64,000 nucleotides of DNA from Peptoclostridium sp965368085 (GTDB lineage: Bacteria; Bacillota; Clostridia; Peptostreptococcales; Peptostreptococcaceae): positions 1-64,000 of the forward strand of contig CBDULP010000010.1 of NCBI GenBank assembly GCA_965368085.1, written 5' to 3'. Below, one piece after another: positions 8,080-15,857 of the stretch. The number at the start of each line of letters is the position of its first letter. Position 1 is the stretch's first letter. A program made the translations under genes and the position numbers. A model generated the notes under the pieces. It saw only the letters and a list, made by a program, of their open reading frames with translations, was not told where the DNA came from and searched no databases.

Positions 8080-8925
8080 ATGTTAAACATAGGTGTTTTT
8101 AACGAACTTGAAATTAAAAAATTTGAAAAGCAGGGAGCCTACCTCGGAGAAGGCTCCAGTGAAGATACGGTGCTTCTTCCATCCAAGGAAGTTCCGCAGG
8201 ACGCGTCGATTGGAGACAAGCTGACGGTGTTCATATACAAGGATTCAAGTGACAGGCTCATATCCACGCTGAAAATACCGGCTGGATGTGTCGGTGACCT
8301 GGCTTATCTTGAAGTTGTCCAAAATACCAAAATAGGTTCATTTTTGAACTGGGGTCTTGATAAGGACGTTCTGCTTCCGTTTTCAGAGCAGGCATACAAG
8401 GTGCAAAATGGAAAAAGCTACCTGGTGCTTTTATACCTGGACAAGACGGGCAGGATAAGTGCCACTACGGACATATACGAGTACCTGAGCGACGAAAGCG
8501 GTTATGAAAAAAATGACTGGGTGGAAGGCACTGTATATATGGTAAAGGAAGGCACAGGAGCGCTTGTTGCCGTGGATGACAAGTACAGGGGCCTTATACC
8601 TGAAAGCGAATGCTTTGAAAAGCTCTCAGAGGGAGACCGGGTAAAGGCGAGGGTCATAAGGAGAAGGGAAGACGGAAAGCTTGATCTTTCAACCAGAAAA
8701 CCTACGCACATGCAAATGGATGAAGATGCAAACAAGATCATAGAATTCATAAGAAGCTCCGGCGGAAGCACGAGCCTCAATGACAAGAGTTCCCCTGATG
8801 ACATCAAAAGAAATCTCAATATGAGCAAGAGGGATTTCAAAAGGGCTGTAGGAAAACTTCTTAAAGCTGGAAAAGTCAAGAAAATTGACTTTGGATACGA
8901 ACTTGTAGAAGATGAAAATTTATAA
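8080..8925 (+). CDS. cvfB: S1-domain RNA-binding protein, CvfB/YitL family
   Basis: A 281-residue protein with repeated OB-fold S1 domains: three in the first 220 residues (clearest in EKNDWVEGTVYMVKEGTGALVAV and DRVKARVIRRREDGKLDLSTR) and a C-terminal winged-helix part from about residue 220. CvfB proteins bind RNA and affect virulence gene expression in Staphylococcus; the role in anaerobes is unclear. The start ATG at 8080 has AAAGGGGT upstream. The cyclophilin gene follows after 20 bases in the same direction. Confidence 0.85.
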   Translation: MLNIGVFNELEIKKFEKQGAYLGEGSSEDTVLLPSKEVPQDASIGDKLTVFIYKDSSDRLISTLKIPAGCVGDLAYLEVVQNTKIGSFLNWGLDKDVLLPFSEQAYKVQNGKSYLVLLYLDKTGRISATTDIYEYLSDESGYEKNDWVEGTVYMVKEGTGALVAVDDKYRGLIPESECFEKLSEGDRVKARVIRRREDGKLDLSTRKPTHMQMDEDANKIIEFIRSSGGSTSLNDKSSPDDIKRNLNMSKRDFKRAVGKLLKAGKVKKIDFGYELVEDENL

Positions 8926-8945
8926 ATAAGGGAGAGATAATGTAA

Positions 8946-9467
8946 ATGAAAAAGAATGCAGTAGTTACAATTGAAATGGAAAGCGGAAACAAGATTCAGG
9001 CGGAGCTTTACGAGCACATAGCTCCAAACACAGTGAGAAACTTCATATCACTGGTGAAAAGCGGATTTTACAACGGCCTTACATTCCACAGGGTTATACC
9101 TGGATTCATGATACAGGGAGGATGCCCGGATGGAAATGGAATGGGAGGTCCAGGATACTCTATAAAAGGCGAGTTCTCGATGAACGGCCACACTAACAAC
9201 CTAAAGCATGAAAGAGGAGTTCTTTCAATGGCGAGATCTATGAATCCTGACTCTGCTGGTTCGCAGTTTTTCATAATGACTGCAAATTCACCTCATCTTG
9301 ACGGACAGTATGCGTCATTTGGAAGAGTTATAAGCGGAATGGAAGCGGTGGATAATATAGTGTCTGCCCAAAGGGACCATATGGACAAGCCGCTTGAACC
9401 TCAAAAGATCAAAGAGATGACTGTTGAAACTTTTGGAGAAGAATACGAAGACGTTGAAAAAAACTAG
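8946..9467 (+). CDS. Peptidyl-prolyl cis-trans isomerase, cyclophilin type
   Basis: It catalyses proline isomerisation during protein folding. The core motif FHRVIPGFMIQGG (residues 48-60) contains the catalytic arginine and the FxxxxQ pair. ARSMNPDSAGSQFFI and LDGQYASFGRVISGMEAVD are the other conserved cyclophilin segments. At 173 residues with no signal peptide it is a single-domain cytoplasmic enzyme. AGGGAGAGA lies upstream of ATG 8946. A hairpin terminator follows within 15 bases. Confidence 0.93.
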   Translation: MKKNAVVTIEMESGNKIQAELYEHIAPNTVRNFISLVKSGFYNGLTFHRVIPGFMIQGGCPDGNGMGGPGYSIKGEFSMNGHTNNLKHERGVLSMARSMNPDSAGSQFFIMTANSPHLDGQYASFGRVISGMEAVDNIVSAQRDHMDKPLEPQKIKEMTVETFGEEYEDVEKN

Positions 9468-9477
9468 AGTATAAAGT

Positions 9478-9506
9478 ATCCCATGCCGCAAGGCATGGGA
9501 TTTTTA
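9478..9506 (+). terminator. Terminator after the cyclophilin gene
   Basis: ATCCCATGCC (9478-9487), loop GCAA, GGCATGGGAT (9492-9501), then TTTT. A compact GC-rich stem with a tetraloop and a T-run. Confidence 0.9.
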
Positions 9507-9550
9507 CAATTCAAATTATAGGTATTGAATAATACTGTGGGGGGATTTTG

Positions 9551-11431
9551 GTGGATTTTAAACCTCAGATAAAAAAATCCCATGAAAGATGCATATCCAT
9601 GGGGATAAAAAAAGAAATGGTGTACAGCCGGAATATAGTAAGTGGTGAAGAGCTTCAGCAAAAACTTGAGCAGAATAAGGAAATAATAATAAACGCAATG
9701 CCTTTTATGAACGACATATACAATTTTGTCAAAGGCTCGAATTTTTTTGTGGTTCTTACAGACAAACACGGATGCATACTCAATATGATAGGCGATGAGG
9801 ACATACTGGGGGAAGCATATGACTTCAAAATGATTCCAGGAGCATATATGGATGAAAAGAGCATAGGCACAAATGCCATGGCCATGGCCCTTTTGGAAGG
9901 AAAAGGAGTGCAGGTTTCCGGCGATGAACACTACATAAGAGCATATCACAAGTGGACTTGCTCGGCCGCCCCTATAAGGGACTCGAATGGTGAAATATGC
10001 GCGATTATAGATCTTACAGGATACAGCAGCCAGGTTCATTCTCACACGCTTGGAATGGTGGTGGCATGTGTAAATGCTGTGGAAAAGATGGTACAGTCAA
10101 GTGAATATGTAAGGAAAATAAAATTCGAGCGGGACAAAATGGAGGAGATATTTAAAAGCGTGGACTGTGGAATATTTACAGTGGACTCGCAGTCGAATAT
10201 AATGGAATTCAATAAAAAGGCGATTGAACTTTTAGGGTATTCAAAAGAAGAGCTTAAAGGCAGGTTTGCAGGCGATATATTTACTGAATGGTGCGACATA
10301 GAAAATGATGTATTCATAGAAAGAAAGGAATACGAGTCGGATGCGTATACAAACGCCATGAGCAACAGGCAGAGGATATATGTAAAGGCAAAGCCGCTAT
10401 TTGGAGCTGAAAGACAGGTTACTCACGCTATTTTGATAATGAGCGACAAAAAGCTTTCAAGAAAGCGTGACGGCGATATTAAAAGGGGAAGGGCTGTATA
10501 TACGTTTGAAAAGATAATAGGAAAAGAGGAGAAGTTCATTAAAAACGTAGAGTACGCCAAAAAGATTTCGGGAAGCAAGTCCACAATACTAATAACAGGG
10601 GAAAGCGGCACTGGAAAAGAAGTGTTTGCGCAGTCGATACACAATTACAGCAGCAGGAGCGGCGAAAGATTTGTAGCGGTAAACTGTGGAGCAATACCGG
10701 AAAGTCTTATAGAATCAGAATTGTTTGGATACGAAGAAGGAGCTTTTACCGGGGCTAAAAAAGGCGGTATGCCTGGGAAGTTCGAACTTGCAAATAAGGG
10801 GACGATATTTTTGGATGAAATAGGTGATATGCCTCTTGAAATGCAGGTGAGGCTTCTTCGTGTGATAGAAGAAGGGATTGTAAACAGAATAGGGGGACAA
10901 ATGCAGATTCCGGTCGACATAAGGGTTATAGCGGCCACAAACAAGGACTTGGACGAGGAGATGAAACAGGGCCGGTTCAGAAAAGATCTTTACTACAGGC
11001 TGAATATCCTTCCTATAAGGCTGCTGCCTCTCAGGGAGAGGAAAGGCGACATACCGCTGCTGGCAGGGTATTTCATGGAGAGCATATCAAAAAAGCTCAA
11101 TAAAAAGCCTGTTGAAATACCAAGGAGATATATGGAAAGGATTATGGAGAGTGACTGGCTGGGAAACATAAGGGAACTTGAAAATTTCATAGAGATGGTT
11201 ATAAACATGGAATGTCTGCCTGAAATGGAAACGGGTGAAAGGCTACAGGATTATGAAGAGTATGAAATCATAGAGGTGTTGGGTCTTGACGATGTTGAAA
11301 AGAAGCATATAGTAAAGGTTCTTAAACTGTACAATAAAAACATTACAAAGGCGGCTAAGGCCATGGGGATTGCGAGGAATACTCTATATCGTAAAATAGA
11401 AAAACACGGCATAGAACTTGATGCACAATAA
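9551..11431 (+). CDS. Sigma-54-dependent transcriptional activator with GAF-like and PAS sensor domains
   Basis: An enhancer-binding activator of the AcoR type. The N-terminal third holds a GAF-like sensor (about residues 60-180, with EKSIGTNAMAMALLEGKGVQ typical of AcoR-like proteins), then a PAS domain (about 195-290). The AAA+ domain has Walker A GESGTGKE near residue 350, the sigma-54 contact loop GAFTGA near 396 and Walker B GTIFLDEIGDMP. The C-terminus is a Fis-type helix-turn-helix (NITKAAKAMGIARNTLYRKI). All key residues are intact, so it should be active. GGGGGG at 9539-9544 fits GTG 9551 better than TTG 9548. No obvious -24/-12 promoter lies next to it, so the target operon is probably elsewhere. 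Confidence 0.9.
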   Translation: MDFKPQIKKSHERCISMGIKKEMVYSRNIVSGEELQQKLEQNKEIIINAMPFMNDIYNFVKGSNFFVVLTDKHGCILNMIGDEDILGEAYDFKMIPGAYMDEKSIGTNAMAMALLEGKGVQVSGDEHYIRAYHKWTCSAAPIRDSNGEICAIIDLTGYSSQVHSHTLGMVVACVNAVEKMVQSSEYVRKIKFERDKMEEIFKSVDCGIFTVDSQSNIMEFNKKAIELLGYSKEELKGRFAGDIFTEWCDIENDVFIERKEYESDAYTNAMSNRQRIYVKAKPLFGAERQVTHAILIMSDKKLSRKRDGDIKRGRAVYTFEKIIGKEEKFIKNVEYAKKISGSKSTILITGESGTGKEVFAQSIHNYSSRSGERFVAVNCGAIPESLIESELFGYEEGAFTGAKKGGMPGKFELANKGTIFLDEIGDMPLEMQVRLLRVIEEGIVNRIGGQMQIPVDIRVIAATNKDLDEEMKQGRFRKDLYYRLNILPIRLLPLRERKGDIPLLAGYFMESISKKLNKKPVEIPRRYMERIMESDWLGNIRELENFIEMVINMECLPEMETGERLQDYEEYEIIEVLGLDDVEKKHIVKVLKLYNKNITKAAKAMGIARNTLYRKIEKHGIELDAQ

Positions 11432-11433
11432 AA

Positions 11434-11462
11434 AAGCCGCTGTGCAATATGTACAGCGGCTT
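11434..11462. terminator. Bidirectional terminator
   Basis: AAGCCGCTGT (11434-11443) pairs with ACAGCGGCTT (11453-11462) between two convergent genes. On the minus strand the stem is followed directly by TTTTT, and on the plus strand by TTAAAATTT. Confidence 0.8.
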
Positions 11463-11467
11463 AAAAT

Positions 11468-12541
11468 TTAAAGGTTGTCTTCTGTTTCTTTTACAAGCTC
11501 GGTTATGAGTTCTTTTACAGACACTATTTTATCTACTTTGTATGCATTGGAGCCTGCGAATAAAAGGCCGTTGCCAACGTCGCCCTTTACAGCATTTATA
11601 AGCGCCTGGGATATGCAGTAAGGAGTGTCGGCTGGATTACACGGCTTAAGGCAGTTCCAGCATCTTGAAATCGGCAGCGAACCGTTTTTAAGAGATTCTA
11701 TGAACTTGTTTTTTATTGCCCTGCCCGGCATTCCCACAGGACTTTTAACTATCTGTATGTCCTCTTTAGTGGAATTGACATAGGCGTTTTTAAAGTTTAT
11801 ATGTGCGTCGCATTCTTCTGTGGCTACGAATCTTGTTCCCATCTGGACTCCAGCTGCGCCTAAATTGATGAATCTGGCTATGTCTTTGCCGTCGAATATC
11901 CCTCCTGCTGCTATTACAGGAATGCTTTTTTGAAATTTCTCTTCAAAAGGCTTAAGGGCTTTTATTACATCTGAAACTATGCTTTCAAGAACCGGCTTGT
12001 CTTCAGAAGAAAGATCTTCATTCGAGAAACCAAGATGTCCGCCGGCCTCTGGGCCCTCAACGACTACGGCGTCAGGAACATAGTCGAACTTTTTTGTCCA
12101 AAGCTTTGTTATTGTCGCAGCAGCCTTGGGAGAAGAGACTATTGGTGCGATCTTAGTTGAAGAACCTTTTGTAAGTTCCGGAAGATTTGAAGGCAAACCT
12201 GCGCCGGAAATTATAAGGTCTATTTTTTCTCTTATGCATGCGAGAACGGCTTCTTTGTAATTGCTTGTTGCAACCATTATATTAACGCCAAGTATGCCCT
12301 TTGGCGAAAGTTCTCTTGCTTTTTTGATTTCATTTATAAGAGCTCTTATGTTTGCTTCTTTTGGGTTTTTATCAAAATCGTCTTCCTTGTACCCTATTTG
12401 AGCGCTTGATATTACTCCTACAGCACCTTCGTTGGCAACTGCTGCTGCTAGTTTTGCAGCTGACACGCCAACGCCCATGCCACCTTGGATTATTGGGATT
12501 TTGACAGTTAAGTCCCCCAGCTTAAAAGGTGAAAGCTTCAT
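11468..12541 (-). CDS. Nitronate monooxygenase-like FMN protein (NPD family)
   Basis: A TIM-barrel flavoprotein of 357 residues. PIIQGGMGVGVSA at residues 16-28, VVVEGPEAGGHLG near 159-171 with the active-site type histidine, and AAGGIFDGKDIARFINLGAAGVQMGT (FMN phosphate site) define the NMO/FabK superfamily. A cysteine-rich segment, CWNCLKPCNPADTPYC, near residue 290 is frequent in clostridial members. FabK enoyl reductases belong to the same superfamily but are usually about 310 residues and sit in fab operons, which this gene does not. The physiological substrate is uncertain. The ATG at 12541 has GGAGGAG upstream on the minus strand. Confidence 0.8.
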   Translation of the reverse strand: MKLSPFKLGDLTVKIPIIQGGMGVGVSAAKLAAAVANEGAVGVISSAQIGYKEDDFDKNPKEANIRALINEIKKARELSPKGILGVNIMVATSNYKEAVLACIREKIDLIISGAGLPSNLPELTKGSSTKIAPIVSSPKAAATITKLWTKKFDYVPDAVVVEGPEAGGHLGFSNEDLSSEDKPVLESIVSDVIKALKPFEEKFQKSIPVIAAGGIFDGKDIARFINLGAAGVQMGTRFVATEECDAHINFKNAYVNSTKEDIQIVKSPVGMPGRAIKNKFIESLKNGSLPISRCWNCLKPCNPADTPYCISQALINAVKGDVGNGLLFAGSNAYKVDKIVSVKELITELVKETEDNL

Positions 12542-12668
12542 TAATTTAACTCCTCCTATATTTAAATATTAATAAATTAGTAGTTGATTTTAGTACTTGG
12601 CTATAAAAAGTATATATATAATACTATAATGTAAAAAACGAAAATATTCAATGGTTTATTACTAGGGC

Positions 12669-12695
12669 TTGAAAATGTACAGGTTAATGTATAAT
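12669..12695 (+). promoter_or_regulatory. Candidate promoter for peptidase T
   Basis: TTGAAA at 12669-12674 and TATAAT at 12690-12695, separated by 15 bases, about 80 bases before the TTG start of pepT. The -10 is perfect but the spacer is short, so the -35 assignment is uncertain. Confidence 0.45.
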
Positions 12696-12776
12696 ATATG
12701 TTATATATAAGTAGAAAATTATATGTTTTGATTTCAAATGTGAATTTTAAAACATATATAATGAAAGGGTGGTATT

Positions 12777-14009
12777 TTGAGCAGTGTTGTAGAGAAATTT
12801 TTAAGGTATGTATCTTATGATACTCAGTCGGATTCGAATGAAAAGGGATGTCCAAGCACAAAGCGTCAGCTTGAGCTTGGAAAGCTCCTGGTGGAGGAAC
12901 TGAAAGGCATGGGTCTGGGCGATGCCAGTATTGATGAAAACGGATATGTTATGGCCAGCCTGCCTTCGAATTCAAATAAGGAAATACCGGTGATAGGGTT
13001 CATAGCCCACATGGACACTGCGCCGGACATGTCAGGTAAGGATGTAAAGCCGCGAATGGTTGAGGACTATGACGGAAGAGACGTGGTTCTCAATGATAAG
13101 AATAATGTGGTGCTTTCTCCAAGGGAGTTTCCGGAACTTTTGAAATACAAGGGTCAAACTCTTATAACCACTGATGGCAATACGCTTCTTGGAGCAGATG
13201 ACAAGGCTGGAATAGCTGAAATAATGAGCGCCATTGAATATCTCGTGCAAAACCCGGATATAGAACATGGGACAATAAAGGTTGGATTCACACCCGATGA
13301 GGAAATTGGAAGAGGGGCAGACCTTTTTGACGTTGAAAAATTTGGTGCGCAGCATGCATATACAATTGACGGAGGCGAGATAGGGGAGCTTGAATATGAA
13401 AATTTTAACGCCTGCGTTGCAAATTTGAAAATACAGGGAAGAAACATACACCCGGGAACAGCCAAGGGAAAGATGATAAACTCCATGAAAGTGGCAATGG
13501 AAATCGACTCAATGCTTCCTCGAAATGAGGCTCCCGAGCATACTGAGAATTATGAAGGGTTTTATCACCTCATAGGAATGAACGGATCGGTTGAACTATC
13601 GTCAATGGCATATATAATAAGGGACCATGACATGGAAAAGTTCAATGAAAAAAAAGAAATGATAAAGTCCATAGTGTATTTTATAAACAATAAGTATGGA
13701 AGCGAAATGGTCTACTTGAATATAAAAGACCAGTATTACAACATGAAAGAGAAAGTTGAACCTGTGATCAACATAGTTGAAATGGCGAAAGAGGCAATGA
13801 TACAGGCCGGCGTGGAGCCCGACATCAGACCTATAAGGGGAGGAACTGACGGAGCAAGGCTTTCATACATGGGGCTTCCATGTCCTAACATATTTACGGG
13901 AGGACATAATTTCCACGGCAGATATGAATATATACCTGTACAGTCAATGGAAAAGGCGGTTCAGGTTATAATTAATATATCAAAGCTGTACGCACAAAAA
14001 GTAAAATAG
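12777..14009 (+). CDS. pepT: Peptidase T (tripeptide aminopeptidase, M20B)
   Basis: A dizinc aminopeptidase that removes the first residue of tripeptides in the cytoplasm. Metal ligands and catalytic residues are in place: His 78 and Asp 80 in IAHMDTAPD, the bridging Asp in LGADDKAG (141-142), Glu 175/176 in PDEEIGRGAD, a further Asp in YTIDGGEIGELEYE, and the final His in GGHNFHGRYEY. The insert with RNIHPGTAKGKMINS is the dimerisation domain region. Length 410 is typical of PepT. The start is TTG 12777 behind AAAGGGTGG. A terminator follows, so it is a single-gene unit. Confidence 0.95.
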   Translation: MSSVVEKFLRYVSYDTQSDSNEKGCPSTKRQLELGKLLVEELKGMGLGDASIDENGYVMASLPSNSNKEIPVIGFIAHMDTAPDMSGKDVKPRMVEDYDGRDVVLNDKNNVVLSPREFPELLKYKGQTLITTDGNTLLGADDKAGIAEIMSAIEYLVQNPDIEHGTIKVGFTPDEEIGRGADLFDVEKFGAQHAYTIDGGEIGELEYENFNACVANLKIQGRNIHPGTAKGKMINSMKVAMEIDSMLPRNEAPEHTENYEGFYHLIGMNGSVELSSMAYIIRDHDMEKFNEKKEMIKSIVYFINNKYGSEMVYLNIKDQYYNMKEKVEPVINIVEMAKEAMIQAGVEPDIRPIRGGTDGARLSYMGLPCPNIFTGGHNFHGRYEYIPVQSMEKAVQVIINISKLYAQKVK

Positions 14010-14021
14010 TGTATAATTTAG

Positions 14022-14048
14022 AGGACGGGCGATCTGCCCGTCCTTGTT
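14022..14048 (+). terminator. Terminator after pepT
   Basis: AGGACGGGC (14022-14030), loop GATCT, GCCCGTCCT (14036-14044), then TGTTTT. Confidence 0.88.
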
Positions 14049-14119
14049 TTAAATAAAAAATACAGGGTATAAAATTATGGGAACGATGCGAGTATACCCT
14101 CTTGAGGGGAGAAGTCGAT

Positions 14120-14434
14120 TTGGAACTTATTCAAGCATTAAAAAGTCATATGAGTTTTGAAAAACTGATTGTGTACATAGCTATCTATTATGCGGCTATA
14201 AATGTTTATTCATACGCTCTAACAGGATACGACAAGTATAAGGCCAAAAGGAGACTATACAGGATAAGCGAGAAAACATTTTTTGTGATATCACTTATGG
14301 GAGGCGCGCTTGGAGTTGTAATGGGGATGACTACATTCAGACATAAAACCCAGCACAAGAGCTTTTATGTAGGAATACCAAGCATATTTTTGGTGAATGT
14401 GATTTGTGTTTTATTGGTGCTTAGATTAGTATGA
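14120..14434 (+). CDS. DUF1294 membrane protein
   Basis: A short membrane protein of about 104 residues. The DUF1294 signature is visible in YALTGYDKYKAKRRLYRISEKTFF, followed by a helix with a glycine cluster (MGGALGVVMGM), a conserved RHKTQHKSF segment, and a last helix. Three membrane spans are likely. The start is uncertain: GAGGGGAG at 14104-14111 suits the TTG at 14120, with an ATG at 14150 as an alternative. Some members of this family carry a cold-shock domain in front, which is absent here. Function is unknown. Confidence 0.75.
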   Translation: MELIQALKSHMSFEKLIVYIAIYYAAINVYSYALTGYDKYKAKRRLYRISEKTFFVISLMGGALGVVMGMTTFRHKTQHKSFYVGIPSIFLVNVICVLLVLRLV

Positions 14435-14450
14435 TACAAGAGGTGTTTTA

Positions 14451-15674
14451 ATGGATGAAATGATTATAAAAAAGCTGTTTGATACTACAATATATCTGGT
14501 TGCTGTATTTGATAAGCAGGACAAAATCATATACTCAAATGCTGCATTTTCTGAATTCTTCGAGGGGATTGAAAGCGGAGGGGAGATACTTGAAAAATTC
14601 AAGATAAGAAAAGACATAGAATTCAAAAGAAATATTTCATATGAGCGAAGGGTCAGGACTGTGGTCAAATCGGATGAAAATGAGGACCATATGTTCAAAT
14701 TTGAGATAAGCAGTTATGGGGATCACAAGCTTGCCGTGGGGATAAAGCTGGACTATAAAGATATATTGAGGCTTGGAGAAGACATAGTTGCAAAAGACTT
14801 TGTGAAAGTTGACAATATGTATAAGCTGTCTAATAAAAACGTGCAGGATGAAGGCTTTAATGCGTATGCAACATTTATATTCGACAGCGGAATGCTCATA
14901 AAGAATGTGAGCCCGAATGCATATGAACTGTTCGGATATAAATCGGGCAGAGGGCAGAATATGGAAGATATATTTGAAGTGGAATACGTATCACTCATAA
15001 AACAAAAAATGGGAATGATAGACGTATTTGGCACTGTAAGCATTGACTGCAAAGGCAACTTTGCTTCACTTTCAAGGCACGGCTCAAAATATTATGTACT
15101 CAACATATACCCGTATTCAAAGGAGACAAATGACAGATTTGAAGAGATTCAAAGCCTGGGCAGAAGGATAAAAAATCTCGAAATAGAGCTAAGCAATAAG
15201 AACAAACTGATAAAGGCTCAAAAGACTATATTTGAAAACATAACGAGCATAGACGATATGACAAAGCTCTACAACAGGAATTCTTTTTTCAAGGACATAG
15301 AAACTGAGATATTCAAGGCCAAAAACTTGAAATATCCGCTTATCGTAACTGTTTTAACTCTTGAAAACCTCAAAGAGATCAACCTTTCAATGGGAACCGG
15401 CTATGGAGACGAGGCACTTCGTGAAGTTGCGGCTGCTATAAAGGGGCTTTCAAGAAAAGGAATGGACATAGGCTACAGGATGAGTTCGCATGAATTTTCA
15501 ATACTGTCGATTGACTCAGACAAGCAAAAAATTCAAAGAAGATTTGAAAAGCTAGATCATTTGACTGTTGGAGAAGTTGACATGGACACGAAAATAAGCA
15601 TATTTGAGCTTGATTTGTCAAATGACGCAAAAAATATAATAGCTCAAATAAATGATATGACACATAATATATAA
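14451..15674 (+). CDS. PAS-domain protein with a degenerate GGDEF domain
   Basis: A 407-residue cytoplasmic protein. The first part resembles a PAS fold (TIYLVAVFDKQDKIIYSNAAF, residues 11-31), and a second PAS-like segment surrounds ATFIFDSGMLIKNVSPNAYELFGY. After a predicted coiled coil (RIKNLEIELSNKNKLIKAQK) comes a GGDEF-type fold beginning SIDDMTKLYNRNSFFKDIE. The catalytic signature is changed: where R-x-GGDEF is expected the sequence reads YRMSSHEFSIL, so cyclic-di-GMP synthesis is unlikely. It may act as a nucleotide sensor or protein scaffold. ATG 14451 has AGAGGTG upstream. It directly follows the DUF1294 gene. Confidence 0.75.
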   Translation: MDEMIIKKLFDTTIYLVAVFDKQDKIIYSNAAFSEFFEGIESGGEILEKFKIRKDIEFKRNISYERRVRTVVKSDENEDHMFKFEISSYGDHKLAVGIKLDYKDILRLGEDIVAKDFVKVDNMYKLSNKNVQDEGFNAYATFIFDSGMLIKNVSPNAYELFGYKSGRGQNMEDIFEVEYVSLIKQKMGMIDVFGTVSIDCKGNFASLSRHGSKYYVLNIYPYSKETNDRFEEIQSLGRRIKNLEIELSNKNKLIKAQKTIFENITSIDDMTKLYNRNSFFKDIETEIFKAKNLKYPLIVTVLTLENLKEINLSMGTGYGDEALREVAAAIKGLSRKGMDIGYRMSSHEFSILSIDSDKQKIQRRFEKLDHLTVGEVDMDTKISIFELDLSNDAKNIIAQINDMTHNI

Positions 15675-15857
15675 AGTATATGATGACAAGTGTATACTGG
15701 ATTTAGAGTCTTTTGCTTTGAGCGGAGGGCTCTATTTTAATTTTAAAGGAACCCGATGGAAAAGTTAAAAGAAATATATTTACAATTAAAGTATAATGGT
15801 TTATGTGTGTAAATATAGTTTTTACAGTTTATTAATATAAATCAGAGGAGTGGTATT
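15675..15857. other. Spacer with weak hairpin before nadE
   Basis: An imperfect stem-loop (AGAGTC near 15704 with GGCTCT near 15729) followed by ATTTTAATTTT could end the upstream unit. The rest is AT-rich and should hold the promoter of the NAD synthetase gene. Confidence 0.35.

Noticed and set aside
12601..12861. An 86-codon minus-strand frame
   Set aside because: AT-rich low-complexity frame overlapping the pepT promoter and start; no ribosome site.
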